A DNA stretch of 64,000 bases from CAWKKW01 sp963850345 (GTDB lineage: Bacteria > Acidobacteriota > Terriglobia > Terriglobales > Acidobacteriaceae). The translations under genes and the position numbers were made by a program. Position 1 is the stretch's first letter. Each line of letters starts with the position of its first letter. A model generated the notes under the pieces. It made no database searches and was not told the DNA's origin. It was given only the letters and a program-made list of their open reading frames with translations. Below, piece after piece: positions 59,762 to 64,000 of this stretch. The stretch spans positions 806,001 to 870,000 of the forward strand of contig CAWKKW010000005.1 of the NCBI GenBank assembly GCA_963850345.1. The letters run 5' to 3'.

Positions 59762-60516
59762 CCGAACCTGCCAGTGATGTAATCCTCGGTACGCTTGTCG
59801 TGAGGATTCGTAAAAATTTTGTGCGTGGAATCGAACTCCACCATCTTGCCGTTTAAGAAGAAGCCGGTCTTTTCTGCAACGCGGGCGGCCTGCTGCATGT
59901 TGTGCGTGACGATGACGATCGTGTACTGCGCCTTCAGTTGAAAGATCAGGTCTTCGATTTTTGCGGTGGAGACCGGGTCGAGTGCGGAGGCGGGTTCATC
60001 CATCAGCAACACTTCAGGATCGACGGCCAGGGCGCGTGCTATGCAGAGTCGCTGCTGTTGGCCGCCGGACAGACTTGCGCCGGATTTCTTCTTCAAGTCG
60101 TCTTTCACTTCATCCCACAAGGCCGCGTTCTTGAGGCTGCGCTCCACGGTTTCATCGAGTACCCGGCGATTGCGATAGCCATTCAAGCGCAATCCAGAGG
60201 CAACGTTGTCGTAGATGGACATGGTGGGGAAAGGGTTGGGCCGCTGAAAGACCATGCCCACGCGGCGGCGAATCTCGACGGGCGAGGCGTCGTTGTATAT
60301 GTCCATGTCGCCGATGCGCACCGACCCGGTAACACGCGCGATAGGATTGGTCTCGTGCATGCGATTGAGGCAGCGTACAAACGTCGATTTGCCGCAGCCG
60401 GACGGCCCGATGAGCGCAGTGGCGTGATTGGCAGGGATCGGCAGGTTGATGTCCTGCAGGGTATGGTTCGTGCCATACCACGCGTTCAGATTCTTTACTT
60501 CGATACCTACACCCAC
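59758..60516 (-). CDS. pstB: Phosphate ABC transporter ATP-binding protein
   Basis: ATPase of high-affinity phosphate uptake, 252 residues. Walker A GPSGCGKSTFVRCLNRMHE, then GMVFQRPNPFPTMSIYDNV, signature LSGGQQQRLCIARAL, Walker B LLMDEPASALDP and VTHNMQQAARV, all diagnostic of PstB. The frame is open to 60627, but the family begins near GTG 60516, whose G is shared with the pstA stop codon (TAGTG), and AAAGGGG lies nine bases upstream. Confidence 0.96.
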   Translation of the reverse strand: MGVGIEVKNLNAWYGTNHTLQDINLPIPANHATALIGPSGCGKSTFVRCLNRMHETNPIARVTGSVRIGDMDIYNDASPVEIRRRVGMVFQRPNPFPTMSIYDNVASGLRLNGYRNRRVLDETVERSLKNAALWDEVKDDLKKKSGASLSGGQQQRLCIARALAVDPEVLLMDEPASALDPVSTAKIEDLIFQLKAQYTIVIVTHNMQQAARVAEKTGFFLNGKMVEFDSTHKIFTNPHDKRTEDYITGRFG

Positions 60517-61388
60517 TAACTTGCCCCTTTCAGAACACCGCGCGTCGTCACGAACCGCACGAGCGAGACGGCAACCACGATGAGAATGATCAGTACCAGC
60601 GCACCGGCCCAGGCCAGGCGGTGCCATTCGTCGTAGGGGGAGATAGCGTAGACGAAGATTTGCAGCGGCAGAGCCGCAATGGGCTCATTCAGGTTGGAGC
60701 TCCAGAACTGGTTGCCGAAGGCGGTAAACAGCAGCGGCGCAGTCTCGCCGGCCACGCGAGCAAAGGCCAGCATGCAGCCGGTAATCACGCCGGGCGATGC
60801 GGTCTTAAGGGTGATGGAGAGAACGGAGCGCCAGTTCGGAACGCCCAGCCCGAGCGCGGCTTCGCGAATCGAATGCGGCACCATGAGCAGCATTTCTTCG
60901 GTGGTGCGGGTGATGGTGGGGATCATCATGATGCCGAGGGCCACACCGCCGGAGAGCGCGGAGAAATGTTTTTGCGGAACGACGATGAGCGAATAAACCG
61001 CGATGCCCATCACGATGGAGGGCACGCCGTTGAGCACGTCGGCGGTAAAGCGGATGGTATTGGCCAACTTGCCGCCACGGCCAAACTCCGCCAGAAAGAT
61101 GCCGGCGCCGATACCGATGGGCACGCCGATGGCGCTGCCGACACCGAGCAGGACACCCGATCCCCAGATGGCGTTGGCCATGCCGCCGCCCGCCTCGCCG
61201 ACCGGCTTGGGAATCTGTGTGAAGAAAGCCAGGTTGAGCGAACTCGCGCCCTTGTAGAGCAGGTAAATGAAGATGGCGATCAGCGGCGTGACCACGACCA
61301 GGGTGCTGGCAATGGCGAGGCCGGTGGCCATGTTGTTGGCCGATGTTCTCCAGATCCGGTTTGCCGTGCTTGTCTTGTATTTGCTCAT
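60516..61388 (-). CDS. pstA: Phosphate ABC transporter permease
   Basis: Membrane subunit of the Pst complex, 290 residues with about six spans. The inner-membrane permease signature appears in TADVLNGVPSIVMGIAVY and REAALGLGVPNWRSVLSITLKTA (the EAA-like loop), followed by GVITGCMLAFARVAGETAPLLF. Located 12 bases behind pstC and overlapping pstB by one base. Confidence 0.95.
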   Translation of the reverse strand: MSKYKTSTANRIWRTSANNMATGLAIASTLVVVTPLIAIFIYLLYKGASSLNLAFFTQIPKPVGEAGGGMANAIWGSGVLLGVGSAIGVPIGIGAGIFLAEFGRGGKLANTIRFTADVLNGVPSIVMGIAVYSLIVVPQKHFSALSGGVALGIMMIPTITRTTEEMLLMVPHSIREAALGLGVPNWRSVLSITLKTASPGVITGCMLAFARVAGETAPLLFTAFGNQFWSSNLNEPIAALPLQIFVYAISPYDEWHRLAWAGALVLIILIVVAVSLVRFVTTRGVLKGAS

Positions 61389-61400
61389 TGGAGTGGCCTG

Positions 61401-62453
61401 CTAGTTCACGCGCGCCGGCGCCCCGCGAGTGACAGCCCAGACCAGTACTTGCGCCAAAGCGTTCACGATGATGGTGACGATGAAGAGCGCGAGTCCGATC
61501 TCAATGAGCGCGCTGAGGTAGAGGTCGTCAGAGGCTTCGCTGAATTCGGAGGCGATGACGCTGGCCATGGTGTTGCCGGGCGCGAAGAGTGACTTTGCGA
61601 TCTCAGGACGATTGCCGATGACCATGGTGACGGCCATGGTTTCGCCGAGAGCGCGGCCCAGACCGAGGATGATGGAGCCAACGATGCCGATACGCGCGTT
61701 GCGCAGAACGCCCATGCGGATCATCTCCCACCGCGTAGCGCCGAGGGCCAGGACTGCTTCGCGCTGCGAGTGGGGTACGGCCGTCATGACCTCGCGGGTG
61801 AGCGACGAGATAATCGGCAGGATCATGATGGACAGGATGACGCCGGCGGCGAGCATGCCGAGCCCGTAGTTTGGGCCGGAGAAGAGGGTGGTCCATCCGA
61901 AGAACCTGGCCAGCAACGGATTCACGTTCTCGCGCAGGATTGGGACAAGGACGAACACTGCCCAGAGACCGTAGACCACGCTGGGGATGGCGGCCAGCAA
62001 CTCGGTGAAAAACGCCAGCGGTCCGCGCAGGAACTTGGGACACATCTCGGTGAGAAAGACGGCAAGTCCGACGGCCAAGGGCACCGCGATTAACAGGGCC
62101 AGGAAGGAGGACACCAGGGTGCCGTAGATGAACGGCATGGCTCCGAAATTACCGGAGACCGGGTCCCACGCCTGCTTGAAGAAGAACATAATGCCGAACT
62201 TGCTGATGCTGAGTTGGGAGCGCATCACCAGTTCGGTAGCAATCAGGGCGACGATGCCGAAGATGCAGATCGCGCACAGCAGCATAGCCCCGCTGAAGAC
62301 GCGATCCGCGGTCGCGGAACTGCCGCGGGCCAGCAGAAACTTGCGAATGGGGGACTGCGGAGGCGTCCCAGAGAGGGACACCGGTCCATTCTCGGCTCGA
62401 TGAGGTGCTGCGGACGGACGGGTCACACGAGCTTCCTGAAGTTTGAATTTCAC
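61401..62453 (-). CDS. pstC: Phosphate ABC transporter permease
   Basis: Second Pst membrane subunit, 350 residues with about six spans after a long basic N-terminal tail (about 1-55). Family signs: FGAMPFIYGTLVSSF, LLAAIPSVVYGLWAVFVLVP and REAVLALGATRWEMIRMGVL, with GLGRALGETMAVTMVIGN. The start is GTG at 62453 with GGAAG upstream; the N-terminal tail is longer than usual, so a later start is possible. A hairpin lies between it and pstS. Confidence 0.94.
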   Translation of the reverse strand: MKFKLQEARVTRPSAAPHRAENGPVSLSGTPPQSPIRKFLLARGSSATADRVFSGAMLLCAICIFGIVALIATELVMRSQLSISKFGIMFFFKQAWDPVSGNFGAMPFIYGTLVSSFLALLIAVPLAVGLAVFLTEMCPKFLRGPLAFFTELLAAIPSVVYGLWAVFVLVPILRENVNPLLARFFGWTTLFSGPNYGLGMLAAGVILSIMILPIISSLTREVMTAVPHSQREAVLALGATRWEMIRMGVLRNARIGIVGSIILGLGRALGETMAVTMVIGNRPEIAKSLFAPGNTMASVIASEFSEASDDLYLSALIEIGLALFIVTIIVNALAQVLVWAVTRGAPARVN

Positions 62454-62564
62454 CGACTTCCACGGTACCGGGATTCGGTGAATAGAAGGTTAATCGTGCT
62501 GAAAAATAAGGCACCCGGATGACGAATGCGACGTGAATTGTTGAGGTTAGCCCCAGAAAGGATC

Positions 62565-62590
62565 AGGCACGCCCGCTGCGGAGCGTGCCT
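62565..62590 (-). terminator. Hairpin between pstS and pstC
   Basis: AGGCACGC (62565-62572) pairs with GCGTGCCT (62583-62590) directly after the pstS stop. On the minus strand it is followed by GATCCTTTC, a weak U-tract. A partial terminator or RNA-stabilising hairpin here would keep pstS expression above the permease genes. Confidence 0.6.
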
Positions 62591-62611
62591 TTGGATTCAT
62601 GATGCGTTGGC

Positions 62612-63619
62612 TTACTTCAACTGGGCGACTGTGGACCGAACCTTGTCTGCGACAGATTTGGGCAGGGGCGCATAGTAGAGGCTGTTCGCCTCTGACTGTC
62701 CGTGGTCGAGCATCCATCCGAGGAAGTCCTTGATGACCTTTGACTTGCCGGCGTCGGAGGGCTGGGTGGGAATCAGCAGCCAGGTGAAGCTCGAGATGGG
62801 GTAAGCATTCTTGCCCGGAGCATTGGTGATGGAGACGCGATAGTCCGAAGGCATCTGCTTGACGCTGGCGGCGGCCTCGGTTACGCCGTCGATATCGCCC
62901 TTCACCCAGGTTCCTGCCGCGTTCTTTACGTATCCGAACGGGATTTTGTTTTGCATGGCATAGATCAGCTCGACATAGCCGATCGTGCCGGGCATCTGGC
63001 GAACGAGGCCGGCGACACTTTCATTGCCTTTGCCGCCGATGCCGATGGGCCAAGGAACCGCAGTTCCCTTCCCGACGGAGTTCTTCCAGTCGTTGCTGAC
63101 TTTGGAAAGGAAGTCGGTGAAGATGTAAGTCGTGCCGCTGGCTTCTGAGCGATGCACCACGATGATGCCCTGCGAGGGCAGCTTGACGCCGGGGTTGTCC
63201 TTAGCGATGCGGGGATCGTTCCACGTGGTGATCTTGCCCATGTAGATATCGGCCAGCACGTCCGGGGAGAACTTGAGCTCGGTATTTTCGCCGGGCAGGT
63301 TGTAGATGGGAACCACGGCGCCGAGCACGGTGGGAATGTGAACCAGCTTGACCTTGGAACTCGCCAACTGTTCGTCGCTCATGGGGCCGTCGCTGGCACC
63401 GAAGTCGACAATGCCGGTGGTGACCTGGCGAATACCGCCGCCGCTGCCGATGGACTGGTAGTTGATCTGCACTCCAGGATGCGCAGAGCTGTACTCACTG
63501 AACCACTTGGAGTAGATCGGGTACGGGAAGGTCGCGCCCGCTCCGTTGATCTTCTGGGCAAAACTCATCGATGCCGCGCAGACGAAGATCGCTGCGCTCA
63601 CGGCCAAGCTCTTTCTCAC
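62612..63619 (-). CDS. pstS: Phosphate ABC transporter substrate-binding protein
   Basis: Periplasmic phosphate-binding protein of the Pst system, about 335 residues. A signal peptide (about 1-22, ends MSFAQ) is followed by INGAGATFPYPIYSKWF, QSIGSGGGIRQV and FGASDGPM, and the later TTWNDPRIAKDNPG and RSEASGTTYIFTDFL, which carry phosphate ligands. The frame is open to an ATG at 63643, but AGGGGG lies six bases before the GTG at 63619, so I use the GTG. First gene of pstSCAB-phoU. Confidence 0.95.
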   Translation of the reverse strand: MRKSLAVSAAIFVCAASMSFAQKINGAGATFPYPIYSKWFSEYSSAHPGVQINYQSIGSGGGIRQVTTGIVDFGASDGPMSDEQLASSKVKLVHIPTVLGAVVPIYNLPGENTELKFSPDVLADIYMGKITTWNDPRIAKDNPGVKLPSQGIIVVHRSEASGTTYIFTDFLSKVSNDWKNSVGKGTAVPWPIGIGGKGNESVAGLVRQMPGTIGYVELIYAMQNKIPFGYVKNAAGTWVKGDIDGVTEAAASVKQMPSDYRVSITNAPGKNAYPISSFTWLLIPTQPSDAGKSKVIKDFLGWMLDHGQSEANSLYYAPLPKSVADKVRSTVAQLK

Positions 63620-63662
63620 GGATGTCCCCCTAAGGATTACCATCCCGATTGTCGAATGGATT

Positions 63663-63680
63663 TGTTACGGGGCGTTTACG
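63663..63680 (-). promoter_or_regulatory. Possible PhoB-type direct repeat before pstS
   Basis: On the minus strand CGTAAAC (63680-63674) and CGTAACA (63669-63663) form a seven-base direct repeat with an 11-base period, the spacing used by PhoB boxes. Sequence match to the E. coli consensus is poor. Placed about 45 bases before the pstS start. Confidence 0.3.
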
Positions 63681-63780
63681 GATGCGTGAAAAGCCAGAGA
63701 ATACGGAACCCGCTCAATCAGGCATAAACGTATCAAAAGGCGTGGCTTAAATGCGATGGCAACCGTGAACCTCGGGCGTT

Positions 63781-64000
63781 CTACTTCTCCACCGGGACAA
63801 CGGGCTCTTCGGACGCGGCAGGGGCCACGACTTCCGTGGAACGCGGTGCGCACGGCAGGGTGAAGAGGAAGGTAGCGCCAAAGCCGAGTTCGCTTTCGGC
63901 CCGGATGCCGCCGCCGTGGGCGAGAACGATGTGTTTGGCAATGGCGAGGCCGAGACCGGTGCCTCCCGACTCGCGCGAACGGGCCTTGTCGACGCGATAG
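63781..64000 (-). CDS. phoR: Sensor histidine kinase C-terminus, probably PhoR (5' part outside window)
   Basis: The last 72 or so codons of a gene that continues past the right edge. The minus-strand translation reads YRVDKARSRESGGTGLGLA and then IAKHIVLAHGGGI, the F/G2 boxes of a HATPase_c domain, with ESELGFGATFLFTLP closing the fold. A short acidic tail ends at a TAG at 63781-63783. Its place upstream of pstS suggests the phosphate sensor PhoR. The sensing domain and the dimerisation His are not in the window. Confidence 0.85.
   Translation of the reverse strand, partial: YRVDKARSRESGGTGLGLAIAKHIVLAHGGGIRAESELGFGATFLFTLPCAPRSTEVVAPAASEEPVVPVEK

Overview
The window is a GC-rich, densely coded bacterial chromosome segment with about 50 genes, short intergenic gaps and no rRNA, tRNA, insertion sequence, prophage or CRISPR array that I can see. 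The gene repertoire (TreY/MalQ, a GDP-mannose and nucleotide-sugar block, a secreted BON protein with a Q/N-rich middle, DUF4142, DUF6526, a CusF-SCO fusion, a Tat-exported GH32 enzyme, an AddAB-like helicase-nuclease pair) fits Acidobacteriota, probably an Acidobacteriaceae/Terriglobia member. That is inference from family content, not from a marker gene.

Layout. 1-3.6 kb: the 3' part of treY converges on malQ (alpha-glucan and trehalose metabolism). 3.7-7.4 kb: a PpiD/SurA-like foldase and a secreted BON/glycine-zipper protein. 7.5-21.4 kb: a nucleotide-sugar block for surface polysaccharide or glycan (rmlD, manB, manC, manA, a DegT aminotransferase, a 4-epimerase-like SDR, a flavoprotein, a CapD-like dehydratase lacking its membrane part, a UDP-sugar 6-dehydrogenase and a NeuC-like 2-epimerase), with one HD-domain gene and one small unknown gene inside it. 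It supplies precursors but holds no glycosyltransferase, flippase or polymerase. A 14-copy octamer tandem repeat sits directly in front of the NeuC-like gene. 21.5-25.4 kb: alaC and two overlapping trans-sulfuration PLP enzymes, preceded by a possible methionine-codon leader with alternative hairpins.

25.4-38.9 kb is mixed housekeeping: a FUSC membrane protein, VOC protein, P-loop kinase, geranylgeranyl-reductase-like flavoprotein, secreted phosphodiesterase, feoAB, two ABC-F ATPases, a DUF6526 protein and a GH32 beta-fructosidase. The Tat signal peptide of the GH32 enzyme lies in a different reading frame, so the gene looks frameshifted. 39-52.5 kb: an APC permease, cytochrome c, oligopeptidase B, a FetAB-type iron exporter, DUF4142, a TPM/LemA pair, an MsbA-like exporter, a KDG-kinase-like sugar kinase and a CusF-SCO copper protein.

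52.5-59.0 kb encodes a two-gene AddB/AddA-like recombination nuclease. 59.0-64.0 kb is the phosphate module pstS-pstC-pstA-pstB-phoU, with overlapping stop/start junctions in its distal part, followed at the window edge by the C-terminus of a sensor kinase, probably PhoR. Several start codons were moved from the longest possible frame to internal ATG/GTG/TTG codons, using Shine-Dalgarno sites, signal peptides or family alignment. No wholly new system is evident. The strongest leads are the methionine leader, the octamer repeat and the GH32 frameshift.
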